Source of the DNA: Tenrec ecaudatus
Taxonomy: Eukaryota; Chordata; Mammalia; Afrosoricida; Tenrecidae
Direction: 5' to 3'
Length of the DNA stretch: 64,000 bases
Assembly (NCBI RefSeq): GCF_050624435.1
Contig: NC_134546.1
Span: forward strand, 79,649,700 to 79,713,699
Translations under genes and position numbers: made by a program
The notes under the pieces: generated by a model
What the model saw: the letters and a program-made list of their open reading frames with translations, nothing else
Database searches by the model: none
What the model was told of the DNA's origin: nothing
Part shown: positions 1 to 11,384 of the stretch, one piece after another
Layout: each line of letters opens with the position of its first letter
Position numbering within the stretch: the stretch's first letter is position 1

Positions 1-479
1 TGGGCCTAAAATGGTGGTGACCTGTCGTTAGTGATACTTGATACCTAATGTCTCCCTTGATACAAAAACAAGTGCTCCGAACATAGGGCATAGACACCTG
101 ACACTGGGAACAGGTGAACTGGAATGACCTGCCTGGTGGGTGGAGTCATTAGAAAAATCATTCATTGGCATCACAATGAAGGGAGCACTCATTGGAAGGA
201 CAATTTTGATTAAAAAATAGCAAGTATGTCACCAGAAGAGGAAATTGCAGACTAATATCACAGAATGCTCTTTAGAATTGAGAACAGTGTGATTTCTCAC
301 ATATTTTGAACCTGTGCTAAGGGGATCCAGGTCCTAAAGAACACCCTGTTTGGCAGAGTGTCAGCAAAACAGAGGAAAACGCTCAGGTAGATGCACAGAC
401 AGAGTGGCTACAAAAGTGTTCTCACACTTAGGAGGAAGTGAGGCTGGTTCAAGACGTGGCAGTTGTATTTTTCCGGGTA

Positions 480-970
480 GACTAGGGAAGCAAAGTCTTA
501 AACAGGCATATTTGTATAAGAGAGAGTTTTATATAATTGTACATTAAGAAAGTATCCCAACCCAGTCCAATCCAAGCCCATAAGTCCCATGTTCACCCAT
601 ATGTCTGATACCAATCTATAAAGTCCTCTTCAGACTCAAGAAACATTTGCAGTGACACTGAGTGCAGGAGATTACAGGCCAGTGGGTAGAAAGTCTTTGG
701 ATCCAGTGGCACTGTAATCATCTCATCTCTGGCAGGGTCTAATGTGGCTTCTTCAACTTCCAGGGCTGCATGCAGGTAGGTCCCTGTGGCTTCATCTCAG
801 GGATATCTCGCAGGAAGTGAGCAGAGAGAGAGAAGTGTCTCTCACCTTTAAGGAGGAAAATACCGATTTCCCAGAATTATCAGGAGAAGGCCATGCCTAC
901 CTAGAGGCCCCATCTGATTGACAGGCTAGACTCCACCCATACACTCTTAATCTTCACACTGAAAAAGGAT
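480..970 (-). mobile_element. ERVL-type LTR relic, copy A
   Basis: The reverse complement matches the + strand LTR at 12270-12734 through much of its length, including a shared stretch around 'gatccaaagactttctaccc'. It also resembles the tail of the solo LTR at 19698. Ends and target duplications are eroded. The paralogous copy is at about 25504-25994. Confidence 0.6.
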
Positions 971-1286
971 TATATAACTACCACAGCAGTTTGTGTATTT
1001 GTTCTGTTGTACACAGAGCCATTATGAGTAAAGCTGACTCAAAATCTCCAAACAACATCTCTGATATAGTGAGGTTCAGAAAATTGAGATTAATTCTGGC
1101 TAGCCAAAAGTAATTACCTAAAATAATAATAATATATTACACCCTTTTATATTCAGAAAGTATCAAATTACTTAATATTTAAAATTCAATACATATACCA
1201 TTCCTTATTAAGGTTAACTATGTATCTATCAAACAATCAGGAATAGGTAATAAATCCTATATACAAAGATTATAAACAACTCTACC

Positions 1287-1450
1287 CTCCCTGGTGGCAT
1301 AGTGGATTTCACATTGGGATGTATGTACAAGGTAAGCAGTTCAAGACTCCCAGACACACCCAGGAAGTCATATGAGGCTCTACAAAGATTGACAAGGATT
1401 GTAAATTATACAATCCAAATCCAAAGGAGGGAATAGTGTCCGAGCTTACA
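1287..1450 (+). mobile_element. Degenerate tRNA-derived SINE (AfroSINE-like)
   Basis: The start 'ccctggtggcatagtgg' resembles the tRNA-like head of afrotherian SINEs. The body is worn and the tail cannot be placed. The copy C counterpart begins near 26310. Confidence 0.4.
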
Positions 1451-1539
1451 TTGTGAGATTCCGGTGTGCAAAAGGGTGTGGGTGACAGTAGATGCTCAAA
1501 CGGCATTTTCAGGATCTACACAGGGACGATGCCTTCAGT

Positions 1540-1835
1540 GATTTCCTTCTCATCATAACGGAGGAATGGGAATAACCTCGTGATCAGGCAGAGTACTGGA
1601 GAGATGACTATTGTAGATTAAAATGATAAATCTGCAGAGAAAATAACTAGAATAAGGAGTCCTGGGGGCAATAGCAAGGGAGGTGGGAAGCAAACCAGAG
1701 TTGATATAAAGGAGTTCAAGGAGGAAGAAAATGTTCTGATTGTGGGAGAGATTGTACGACACTGGTTAAGATGTTTAACTATAGATTGGTATGATGTCTG
1801 GATTAGGTCCTAATAAAGTGGTTTAAAAGAAAAAC
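1540..1835 (+). repeat. Dispersed repeat ending in AATAAAG
   Basis: Shares its wording and 3' ending (spacer, then 'cctaataaagtgg') with the repeat at 4735-4970 and its paralogues, so it looks like a non-LTR retroposon tail. The copy C counterpart is 26563-26858. The family is not recognised. Confidence 0.45.
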
Positions 1836-2020
1836 TTAAAGGATTTTAATTGCTGAACAAATATTTTTAAACATTTTTCTTTTGAATATGTTTAACAATT
1901 ATTTTATAGGAGTGGTTGATACCAAGCGGCTCAAGTAGACAGAAAATATTTTGAAAATGATGATGGCACCATGTGTACAAATGAGCTCAATAAAATTGAT
2001 GTATGCCCCCAATAAGCTGA

Positions 2021-2826
2021 TGATGCCTGGCTATCAAAAATATAGCATCTGTGGTTTTAAAGGCTTGAAGATAAACAAGTGGCCATCACGCTCAGAAGCA
2101 ACAAAGGCCACATGGAAGAAGCACACCAGTCTGTGTGACCACGAGTTGTTGAAAGGATCAGATACCAAACATCAAAGAAGAAAATATCATACCATTGTAA
2201 ATGAGGGTGAATGCAGAGTGGAGATCCAAAACCCACCTGTAGGCAGCTGGACAACCCCTCACAGAAGGGTCGCAGGAAGGAGAAGAGCCAGTCAGGTTGC
2301 AGGGTAGCAAAGATGAAACACAACGTTCCTCTAGTTCCCTCCTCCCCCGCCCCCGCTGCACTATCATGATGCCAATTCTACCTTACAAATCTGGCTAGAC
2401 CAGAGGATGTACACTGGTACAGATAGGAACTGAAACACAGGGAATCCAGGACAGATCTCTTCAGGACCAGTGGTGAGAGTGGCAATTCCTGGAGGGTGGA
2501 AGGAAGGTGGGGTAGAGAAGGGGAACTGATTACGAGGATCTACATATAACTTCCTCCCTGGAGCATGGACAACAGGAAAGTGGGTGAAGAGAGATGTCGA
2601 TCAATGTAAGATATGAAAAAATAATAATCATTTATCAAGGGTTCATGAGGGAGGGGGAAATGGGAAGGGAGAGAGGAAAATGAGGAGCTAATTTCAAGGA
2701 CTCCAGCAGAAAGCAAATGTTTTGAGAATGATGATGGCAACAAATATACAAATGTGCTTGACACAATGGGTATGTGTATGAATGGTGATAAGTGTTGTAT
2801 GAGCCCGCAATAAAATGATTTTTAAA
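2021..2826 (+). mobile_element. L1-type 3'-end fragment, copy A
   Basis: Runs from 'ggctatcaaaaatatag' to a 3' end with 'gcaataaaatgattttt', the same ending as the longer members at 20504-22861 and 59781-61806. It is 5'-truncated and non-coding. The copy C counterpart is 27057-27860. Confidence 0.75.
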
Positions 2827-2934
2827 ATTACTTTTATAAAATAATGTTGCACATTAAAAAAGAAATCTAACATCGATTTAAAACTATCTATATATATTTC
2901 ATAACATAATTGGCAAGTTTTTTCCATGGTAAGA

Positions 2935-3035
2935 ACCTATTCACAGTATCTGAAACGCTGAGGAGCAGCTCTGCTCTGCTCTGGAGGGTCACTGTGAGTC
3001 TGCAGTCACTTGGTGCCAGTGTGTTATGGCGATGG
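2935..3035 (+). mobile_element. AfroSINE 3' portion, copy A
   Basis: Contains 'ggagcagctctgctctg' followed by 'gggtcactgtgagtc' and 'cacttggtgccagtg', matching the 3' half of afrotherian tRNA-SINEs (compare 18055-18230). Copy C has it at 27968-28075, where the CTCTG motif is expanded by two units. Confidence 0.65.
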
Positions 3036-4336
3036 ACTTTCTCAATTAGCATCTTATTTGGGTTGCTTAACTCCATCTGTTTCTCTTCTGTGTATTCTGA
3101 ATTTTGTTTAAATATATTTAATACATTGTCAGGAATTGCTCTATTTTCCCCATGTCCTGTTCTCCATACTTGGTGTTTTATTTTGATTGTGCCATCTTTT
3201 TTCTGTGACATCATTCATTATACTATTTATACTATTTTTATTAACATTTTAATGGTTCTCCTTTTAAATATATTTTTACTGGTTGTGCTTCAATTTAAAA
3301 AGTAGATTTATAAAAATAACTTTATTCTTCCTTCCAGTGTCTTATTCCCTTCACTTGAAGTGTAGAGTCATCCTAACAGTAAATTCCTGTTAAACCAGTG
3401 TCTGAGGTCACTAGCAAAAGCACAGCTTGCACACAGGCATTGGATGCAGCTGCAGTTTGCTCACACAGGGTAGAGACAGAGTCGGCTCATCATCAGGAAT
3501 GGGCACCAGTCCCCACAGGCAGTGGTCTCATGCTGCGGCCAGTGCAGGCATCCCTTGTCGGTGCTGCAGTTGAAGAACAGTGCTCCCTCCTCAACAGCAA
3601 AGATACAGAAAGAGGTTGTGCTAAAAGCTGGAATCTACTGGAAGGCAAGGAGTTGGTTTTCTTGTTGTTTTGTATATTTCATGGAATGTGCATAACAATC
3701 CGTTAGCAAGTGTTCAGTAGAAGGCATAGGGTGTGTTATAGGACACCCCACTGAAAGGGTGTGTTTGGATCCAGAAGCCTTGGGAGAGGCATCTGCCTGC
3801 GAGGTCATCACATCCCAGTAGCCTGACTGACACATTCGGTCCTAAGCCCACCTGTGTCTGCCATGGAGCCCAGGGAAGGGCCGCAGACTGCACGTGGACC
3901 ACCTGCTTCCTCAATTTCTGATTCTTATCGGGGTTTATCTCAGATATATGTTGTAATCCGGGGAAACATACTTGATTTTTTTTTTTTTTAGTGTTTCTGG
4001 AAATGAAAAAAATTATTTGTGTTTAAGCATCACTCTCCTACTCTTGAAAACATGGACCTTCCCCACTCCCCTCCCCCACACCTCCCCACTTGGAGATAAC
4101 AAGTGAGCTACACAGGGTGGGTTGGTGTGCCTGTCCCGCCCCCAGGCCCTCCCAGGGCCCTCAGGGTGGGAGAGGCTGAGAGCTCTCTGCATAAGATGAG
4201 TTTGTTCAGTTCATTTTCACATTGGTAACTCACTGTTCCTGGAACACACTTGGAGTTCTTCCACTAGATGATTTTAAAATAGAATCAAAAGGGATAGTGC
4301 ACCTTTCATTTAAACAAAGTCTTTCCAGACTAAAAA
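3036..4336. other. Non-coding duplicated spacer, copy A
   Basis: AT-rich sequence followed by a more GC-rich part from about 3400. It is shared with 18230-19200 and 28076-29350. No V exon, RSS or convincing conserved frame is visible. The open frames in it are short and do not persist with matching protein sequence in all three copies. Confidence 0.5.
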
Positions 4337-4439
4337 TAGATTTATATATATATAAATATATATATATAAATCTATTAAATATATATATATAAATCTATTA
4401 AATATATATATATATATAAATCTATTATATATATAAATC

Positions 4440-4474
<35 letters not shown>
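4337..4474. repeat. Interrupted (AT)n microsatellite
   Basis: About 140 bases of TA repeats broken by repeated 'aaatctatta' interruptions. The matching place in copy C (about 29350-29385) has only two very short TA runs, so the tract grew in A or shrank in C after duplication. Confidence 0.9.
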
Positions 4475-4476
<2 letters not shown>

Positions 4477-4734
4477 TCCCTTTCAGTCCCCCCATCCTTC
4501 TCTTTTTCCCTACCCCTTGCCCCTCCCCCCAATTGTCACTATGGAGATTGGGTCCAGGGAAACAGCCATTCTAACTTCTTGGGTCTCTTTCTGGGCTTCC
4601 CAGTGAATGTGATCCAGATCTGAGGAGGAAGTGCTGGCAGGCAGGCATGTCAGGGTGGGGGTGGGGTGGCTACGCAGGATGGAGGTTTCCATTCCATTGA
4701 GGGGTCCACCATCAAAATGTTTTTTTTATGGTTT

Positions 4735-4970
4735 ACAGTAAATGAAACTCAAAATTGATGAACATATAGAGATAGCAAGTAGAAGAAGGGCTTCTGGGGG
4801 ATACAGTGGTGGGTGGAGGTGGGGTCAAGGAAGCTGATAGCAAGGAGTTCAAGGAAAAGGATGTTTCCAAACTGATTGTGGTAGCAGTCATACAGTACTG
4901 CCTAATTGGTTTGAACTGTGGATTGATCTGATATCTGTATTAGCCCCCAATAAAATGATTTTGGAGGAAA
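4735..4970 (+). repeat. AATAAA-ended retroposon tail, copy A
   Basis: Present in all three cassettes (also 19228-19430 and 29632-29860). It ends in 'cccaataaaatgattttgg'. It is older than the duplications. I do not recognise the family, though it resembles a LINE 3' end. Confidence 0.5.
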
Positions 4971-5769
4971 AATAAATTAATTAAATATTACCTAAAGACT
5001 CTTCGATTTGCTAAAAATTTTTAATTCACATTTCTGGCTTATATCATAATTGCTTTTCAAGTTCAATATTTTAGCTAGTTTTCTGAAATGTCCTTGTACC
5101 AGCAAGACTTTCTGTAATTTCTGATTATGGGTGAAAAAAACCTATATGTCATGTTTTAACTAATTTTACTCATGGTCAATATTTATGCAACAAAATAATA
5201 TTTTCAACATTCTTCTCATGCATAATTCAGTGGCATTAGATTTTGAATGTGTTCAACATTTACCAACATCTGAAAATTTTTCTATTACTCACATAAGAGA
5301 CGGCCAGAAAAAAGAATTTTGGCTTTCCACTGTCTTTGATAGCATGGAATAAATAACTTTAAATTTCTTGCTTAAAATCTGCCTTAATTATGTTTACTCT
5401 TCCTGTGGAAAGAATGAAGCATAAACTCTGTTCAATACCTTCACTGTCTTTCAGGGAGATTTCCTTAACCTGTATTGTATTCTGGTATATATCCCAATAT
5501 CAATATCTATAGACCATACGTCTATTATAATCAAATCAGAGTGTTTTCCATTTATAACACTCTCTTCCCCATGAACTCTTGGACCAAGTGCAAAAAAAGT
5601 GAGACAGGAGCCTGGGTAAGGACTGCAGTGCCTGGTCAACTAGAACTGCTGTGCTGACCACTATGATAGCTCTACTGCCCATGGCAGGACACCTGATGAG
5701 ACAACTCCAGGTAACACTCCTGACAATAGTCTGAATGCTTATGACCAGATAAATTGTTGCTTTTTCATC

Positions 5770-5808
5770 CACAGAAGTTGGAAGACAGTGTAAACCCAGG
5801 AAACACCT
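5770..5808 (+). promoter_or_regulatory. Fossil 23-spacer RSS, copy A
   Basis: CACAGAA, a 23-base spacer and GAAACACCT, followed by 'cagcagggggctcctcag'. That resembles the normal 3' flank of clan II V genes here (compare 17889-17905). No V coding sequence remains upstream, so this is the 3' scar of a lost V gene. It occurs in all three cassettes, at 23249-23287 (B) and 31245-31283 (C). Confidence 0.5.
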
Positions 5809-6381
5809 CTCCTGTGTGTGATGGGATGCTGTCAGCAGGGGGCTCCTCAGAATACATTGACCAAACACCACCCTGGGTACTAATTCATGGGAGGAAAAAT
5901 GAGCTTCTTATTCTGTGGTTGCTTTGAACTTCACTAATAACCAAATAACCCTGCTGTTAGTAAAGCTTTTTTATTCCAATTCTAAATCTAGAAGCTAATG
6001 TTTAAGTATCTTTTACTTCTTTCTAAATATTCTGCAATGTCCTAGGGGAAGGAGCTTTATGGAAGACAGATACGTGTTTCCCTTTGTGTTCAGATGTATG
6101 AAAAGATTCAGGAAAGCCTGGTTCTGATTCCATCACATGGTGAGGAAAGAAATTCTCTATAATTTTACCAGATTATCTGGGTACCTCTGGTGATAATGGA
6201 TATAAATTTCCATTAAATGTAAAGTATGAACAGATGTTTGTATGATTGGTAGAATGAAGACCTCAGAGAGAGGGCTGTGTTCTCTCAAGGACTCCACGAG
6301 CATCGCTTTTCTAGTCTGAGTCCCAGAACCAGGGACTTCCATTCAGCCCTTTACACCTTTACATACAAACGCACCTCCCAC

Positions 6382-6389
6382 ATGCAAAT
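6382..6389 (+). promoter_or_regulatory. IGHV octamer ATGCAAAT (copy A gene)
   Basis: A perfect octamer 108 bases before the first leader ATG. It is the established Oct-factor site of IGHV promoters and is kept in copies B and C. Confidence 0.9.
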
Positions 6390-6489
6390 ACCAATAAGAA
6401 GCCAAATGAAACCACAGCACGCATGGACTTAAATTCGAATTCCTTCTCACCCTGAAGAGCATTTTCTGGGTGCCACTAATCTTATCCAC

Positions 6490-6928
6490 ATGAACATGAA
6501 TTGTGTGTGGGTTTTCCTCTTTCTGGTGGCATCTCTGGGTGGTGAGTGCTTCAGGGATTCCTACATGAAATCTGGGGATGCAGCATCTGAGCACATGACT
6601 CACTGTTTTTCTGTTTATCCCCAGGTGTCCTTGCCCAAGTGAAGCTACAAGAGTCAGGCCCAGGACTGGTGAAGCCCTCACAGACCCTGTCTCTCACCTG
6701 TACTGTCTCTGGATTTTCTTTAACCAGCTATGATGCGCACTGGATACGCCAGACCCGAGGAAAGGGACTGGAGTGGGTTGGTGTTATACGGGCTGGTGGT
6801 AGCACACACTATAATCCAGCTCTCCAGTCCCGAGTCAGCATCACCAAGGACACCTCCAAGAGTCAAGTTTATTTAAAACTGAGCTCTGTGAATCCGGAGG
6901 ACACAGCCATGTATCACTGTGCTAGAGA
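6490..6928 (+). CDS. IGHV clan II (IGHV4/2-like) gene, copy A; open
   Basis: An immunoglobulin heavy-chain V segment, which encodes the leader and the variable domain up to CDR3 and is joined to D-J in B cells. Leader exon: two in-frame ATGs at 6490 and 6496. The second gives the usual 46-nt exon ending at 6541 before gtgagt, so it is preferred. Exon 2 starts at 6625 after a good polypyrimidine-AG, and the mature protein starts with CAA at 6636. The V region is open: [10 protein letters not shown] start, first Cys in LTCTVS, Trp in HWIRQ, second Cys in MYHC. CDR1 is GFSLTSYD and CDR2 is IRAGGST. Odd points: FR2 has Arg in place of the usual Pro (QTRGKG), and the following heptamer ends in T. 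Clan II type is clear. Functionality is uncertain because of the heptamer. Confidence 0.93.
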
Positions 6929-6967
6929 CACAGTTATGGGAATTCAGTGTGAGCCCAGACACAAACC
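6929..6967 (+). promoter_or_regulatory. V-RSS, 23-bp spacer, heptamer CACAGTT
   Basis: Heptamer CACAGTT (consensus CACAGTG), an exact 23-base spacer and nonamer ACACAAACC. The CAC needed for cleavage is intact. The last base differs from copy C (CACAGTG), so reduced recombination is expected. Confidence 0.92.
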
Positions 6968-7261
6968 TCCTTGCAGCAGGCCAGGGCTTCAGCAAATGCA
7001 AGAGAGAAGTCAGTGAGGCATTCCTCTCAGAAGCTGTGGTTTCCCACCGGCCAGCACCTCCCTTGGGACCACCAAGCATAGTGACTCTGGAGAACCCTTA
7101 TGCATCTGAACATGCCTTCTTTTCATTGGAATGGGCTTTGTCTATCTTTCACTGTCTATCCAAAGGCAGACTTCACAGTAATAAATATTTATGAGATCTC
7201 CGTTTAAAATTCAGGGTACTAACTAGTGATGTTTGTTGTCAAAGTTAGAAATATTGAAGGA

Positions 7262-7365
7262 AAAAAACGGAACTCACTGCCATCGAGTCCATGCCAATTT
7301 ATAGTCATGCCAGTGTGGCTTTCCAATATTAAAGGCTGTAGATCCCCTTGTCTTTTTTTCCAGGA
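7262..7365 (-). mobile_element. Antisense AfroSINE, truncated by deletion (copy A)
   Basis: 'aactcactgccatcgagtcc' is the reverse complement of the diagnostic AfroSINE 3' motif. Copies B (24725-24900) and C (32740-32925) continue into the tRNA-like head. Copy A jumps at about 7363 to sequence matching 33603. Confidence 0.7.
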
Positions 7366-8179
7366 TCAGAACACTTCATCTTTCTCCCAAACAGTAGATT
7401 GTGATCTTGAACTACAGTTCTTGAAATTAATAGTCTATTGTGTAATCCACTACACCACAGGATATACTAGGTATAGAGGAGTGGTTTTGACCTTGCTTAT
7501 CCTGAGCCTATTTAATCTATTTTAAAACTTGATGAGTAATTTCTTTTAAAACTTGGTGGTTAATTTCCATGTCCTTAACGAAAAACTCAGGGTCTGGATC
7601 AGAACTGCATTACAATTATAGATCGCTTAAGTTGTGTTATTTTCACAAGTTAAGGTTTCCTATTCACGAACATGGCCCATTATTCTGTTTATGTGTGTGT
7701 GTTTTGGTATCTTAGAGTACTGTTTTTTAGCAGTTTTTTTTTGTACAAGACTTTTGTTTCTCTGCTTAGGTTTATTCTAATTTATTTTTTCTTATAGGTG
7801 GCTAGTGTAAGTAGTATTATTTTCTTGATTTGCTTTTCAGAGCTTTCTCTATTGGTACATGAGAATCAAACTTATTTTTCCTACGTTGACCTTATACCTG
7901 TGAAATTGATTAACCTTTCAATTAGCTCCAATATTTTTCTTCTGGGGCTTTTGGGTTTTCTATGTTTAGAATGATATCATCAGCTATTATAGAAAGTTTT
8001 CTTTTTTGCCAATTGGGATGCCTTTATTTTATATTTGTTGATTGATAGCTGTAGTTAAGAGTTGCAGCAAGATATGAATAAGATTGGTATTTAATGGGAT
8101 CATTATCTGGTTACAATTTGAAAGCTGAATGTGCTCACTTCCTCTCCATAGAGTGCAGTGATTGCCATTAAATCCATGT

Positions 8180-9010
8180 GAACTCACAGCAACACTTGAA
8201 ACAGAATGAAGCATAGGTCTTGCTTCATCCTCAGAGTTGTCATGTATGAGGCCTTAGTGGCAGTTACTGTGCCAATCTATTTTCTTAAAGTCATCCTTTT
8301 AAAAATGGCCTTATGCTTTATCAAGCATGATGTCCTTTTCCAAGTACTGATTTCCTTGACACATATCCAAAGTTCTTGAGATGAAGTAATCATATCCTCC
8401 CTTCTTTCTATTAAGCATTTAAAATGTGCATCATCCAATATACAATTGTTTGTTCTTCTAGCAGACCATCAAACCATCAAATTATTCACCAGTACTGTAA
8501 TTCAAATACATCATTCCACCTTTCATATTTTCCATTCATTGTCCATTGTGCATATGAGACAATTGAAAATGTCATAGCTTGGGCCAGGTACCTCATTAGT
8601 CCTCAAAGAGATCACCTAACTCTTCAATCTTTAAAGAGGTCTTATGCAGCAGATTTTCTCAATGAAAAGCATCATTTGATTGACTGCAGCTTCCATGAAT
8701 ATTGATTGTGTATCCAAGCAAGATGAACTCCATCATAACTTCAATCTTATCTCCATTTCCCATAATTTCCATTGGTCCCATTGTGAGGACTTTAATTTTG
8801 TTTACATTGAACTGTAATTTACAATGAAGGCAGTAATTCCTGGGCTTCATCAGTAAGTTTCTCAAGTTATGCTATCTTACAACCTGTAGTTTTATGTCAT
8901 CTGCATATGATAGATAATTAGCAGGGTTTACTACAACCTAGATGTCGGATTTTCCATTTGGTAAAGCTTCTCAGGTTATTTGTTCAGTATAGCATGGTGC
9001 ACCGAGAAAC
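8180..9010 (-). mobile_element. RTE/BovB-like LINE fragment
   Basis: The minus strand resembles the reverse-transcriptase and C-terminal part of RTE-type LINEs, including the complement of a YADD catalytic box at 8896-8907 and phrases typical of BovB-like 3' ORF regions. Many stops; not functional. The inverted paralogue is at 44640-45470. Confidence 0.7.
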
Positions 9011-9861
9011 TGCTGACATTTTCAATGATTCTGTGTTGTTGTTATGCACAATGAACACCCATGGAGGTGAGAAACAAGAAATCAAACCACAGATTGCATT
9101 GAGTAAAGATGTTCAAAATGACTTCATGAAAGTGCTTTAAATGCCTTCCAGAAAATATGGTCATTCTTTAACCACCAATTACAATAAAATTTCTCAAAAA
9201 CAAACAAAGCCAATCTAATAATAGCACCAATGATTAATGGGAGTTAATATATTTGTATCTTTACAACATACATACTCATGCCCTTTGCGTATTTGGGCTT
9301 TCAAATCTCGACATGCTTCACTGTCACAACTGGCATTAAGTGAGTTATTATGATAAAGAGGAATTGACTTTCAAGAGAATATGCCGATAAATGAGAAAAC
9401 ATGTTAAAATAAATGTCCGCTATTAATTGGGGGTTTTAATGAAATCAGAATTTCTTAACACTCTATGCTTTCTGTGTCCCAACAGTTTCTCTGATCTTCA
9501 GCTTAAGGACCCTGATTTCTACATAAATGAAAGCCAATCCCAGAGAAGAGGATGACATCATACTCTTTCTCTTTTTGGTTTCTGAGAAAAGATTGGAGAC
9601 TTCTCTGCTTTTTTTTTTTTTTAATCTGGGGTTTCTAACATCCAGATCACTCTTCGATTGCCATGTCAAATTTCAAAATTTGGTGAAAAACACCGCACCA
9701 TGGGAAGAGTTCTCTATGAAATATATAACCTGTCCATAAGTGCTGGTTTTGTTTTGGATATTCTTTGGCCTGGTGATTACTTCTCTCTAGTCGTATGAAG
9801 AGATTCCAAAAATGGTTTGGCATAAAAGATAATTGTATTGGCTGTCATCATTGAATATTTT

Positions 9862-10140
9862 GGATGTCCTGTGACAGATACAACTCAGTATTTGGACCCA
9901 GGAGTGATGAAACCCTCAGAGAGAATACCCTTATACTTTGGCGTCCCAGCTAGTTACATATTTCTGGAATTGGATCTAACAAAATATGCAGGAGAGTTTC
10001 AATTAGTTGTTCTCAATAATATTTAGTAGAAGAAAACAATTACCCAACTCTAAGCTCAAAAAGAATGTCCACAAGCAGTTCTTCCCGCAGCTGAGCTCAA
10101 TGACCATTGAGGGCACAGCTGTCCATTACTGTGTGAGAGG
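9862..10140 (+). pseudogene. IGHV clan II pseudogene relic, copy A
   Basis: A degenerate V exon. 'gatgtcctgtgacag' resembles the exon 2 start, then 'ggacccaggagtgatgaaa' matches the FR1 of IGHV4-type genes. FR3 is the best kept part, reading QLSSMTIEGTAVHYCVR in one frame. Stops and indels disrupt FR2 to CDR2. No leader exon is recognisable upstream. It is followed by an imperfect RSS: AACAGTG, 23 bases, CACAACCTT. The heptamer has lost the first C of the essential CAC. The inverted paralogue is at 37149-37445 on the minus strand, so the relic predates the A/C duplication. Confidence 0.85.
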
Positions 10141-10179
10141 AACAGTGAGAGGACTCAGTGCCATCGCATGCACAACCTT
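10141..10179 (+). promoter_or_regulatory. Degenerate V-RSS
   Basis: Heptamer AACAGTG, 23-base spacer and a poor nonamer CACAACCTT. The missing first C of the heptamer should abolish cleavage. Confidence 0.6.
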
Positions 10180-10439
10180 CCCTGCAATAATGGCATCGGT
10201 CTATATGGAACACATGGGCTGCACAGAGCACAGAAGCTAGGCTTAGGGGCAAGGGCTATGGAGGAAGCTTGGGAGCAAGGAGCTTCTTGCTGGTAGTTAA
10301 GGCTTCCTTTCCCTCCAAATTCTTTGCTCCAAGGATCCTCTCTTCCTTAATATTTTGAACAAAACCCCACATCAATCTCAATACTCAGTCATGTATATGT
10401 TGTATGCATAAATACAAATATATGTATGCATGTATGCAT

Positions 10440-10650
10440 GGCCATTGTGGTGTAGTGGTTACTCATTAACCTGGTATGATCTGAAAGCTCAGGAGTTTAA
10501 AACCACCCAACTGTTCCACAGGAGACAAATGGGGCTTTCTGCTCCCATAAAGAGTTACAGTTCCATAAATGCTCAGGGGGCAGTTTTCCCTTTTCTGTAG
10601 GGTCACTGCATGTCGCCAGTGACTCAATGGCAGTGACTGAGTGTGAGTTA
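10440..10650 (+). mobile_element. AfroSINE, near full length
   Basis: A tRNA-like head ('ccattgtggtgtagtgg') with a B-box-like 'ggagtttaaaacc', then the characteristic 'ggagacaaatggggctttct' and 'gggtcactgcatgtcgcc' blocks. The family is specific to Afrotheria, which is the main clue to the host group. The inverted paralogue is at about 36655-36868. Confidence 0.8.
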
Positions 10651-11116
10651 TGCATATATTGATATATACTTATAGTATTTGTATCATTAATATGAGTTTA
10701 ATAATTTTCATGTCCTGGATGGCTGTAATGGGTTGAATGAAAATGAAATCACAAGACAATAAAACATGGAATACAACAGAAAAACACCTAGGGGGGGGCA
10801 TTCTTAGCATATTACTAAATAAAAGACTGAAACGTGGTACCTCCATTTTCAGTTAATGCATCTATAAAAAGAGGAGTATGCATAGGCCACAGCAAAGGTA
10901 GCAGGGAGGAAACAACAAAAAAAGGAAACTAAATAAATTAAATAGCAGGAACACAGTAAGTAAGCCAATTTATATGAAAACTGAATTTTTGAGAAGAAAA
11001 AATAAAGTAATAAAGATCCAGTTTTCCTGATCACGACAAAAGAAAGGGGAGCAGAATCTGCCATTTTAGAAACGATGGAGGAAAAACCATTCTGTAAGGT
11101 TTCTGGATATGTGTTG

Positions 11117-11350
11117 TTTTTTTAAATTATTTTATTGGGGGTTCATACAGCTCGTATCACAATCCATCCATCTATCCAATATGTCGAGCACATATGTACG
11201 TTTCTTGCCATTATCATTTTCAAAACATTATCTTGATCTTCGTTTTTTTCCCCTTCGCCTCCCACCATTCTTCCCTTACAAATGCTTGATAATTGTAAAT
11301 TGTTATTATTTTTCATATTTTACACTGACTGATGTCTGGACATGTTTATT
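11117..11350 (-). mobile_element. L1-type 3'-end fragment, minus orientation
   Basis: 'ttattttattgggggttcat' is the complement of the family's 3' end, running to about 'tgttattatttttcat'. The copy C counterpart is at 48535-48760. Homology between copies A and C ends near this element. Confidence 0.7.
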
Positions 11351-11384
11351 GAGATTAAGTTAGGAGGCTGCACATAAATTAACC

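Larger units (their letters stand above)
7548..11026 (+). repeat. Segment in ancestral orientation (inverted in copy C)
   Basis: Bounded by 'aaaacttggtggtt' (7548) and 'atccagttttc' (11016). Its reverse complement occupies 36274-47062, apart from later insertions there. It contains an RTE fragment, a V relic and an AfroSINE. Confidence 0.9.
1..11350 (+). repeat. Segmental duplication copy A
   Basis: Collinear with copy C, which starts at 25026 with the same bases as position 1 and stays aligned at an offset near 25,023 for several kilobases. In the first 540 bases I count about ten differences. Homology resumes after rearrangement until about 11350/48760. Differences from C include a deletion at 7363, a deletion near 5569 and an expanded AT tract at 4337-4474. 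The inner segment 7548-11026 is in the ancestral orientation here, because its edges are free of the insertions seen in C. Confidence 0.9.

Noticed and set aside
2910..3305. 131-codon frame rich in Phe/Leu/Ile, membrane-protein-like
   Set aside because: AT-rich spacer containing a SINE tail. The paralogues at 18230 and 28076 do not keep the frame, so it is not a gene.
10007..10240. Intact-looking small ORF over the V relic
   Set aside because: It only captures the FR3 of the relic in one frame. The rest of the V is out of frame and the RSS is dead.
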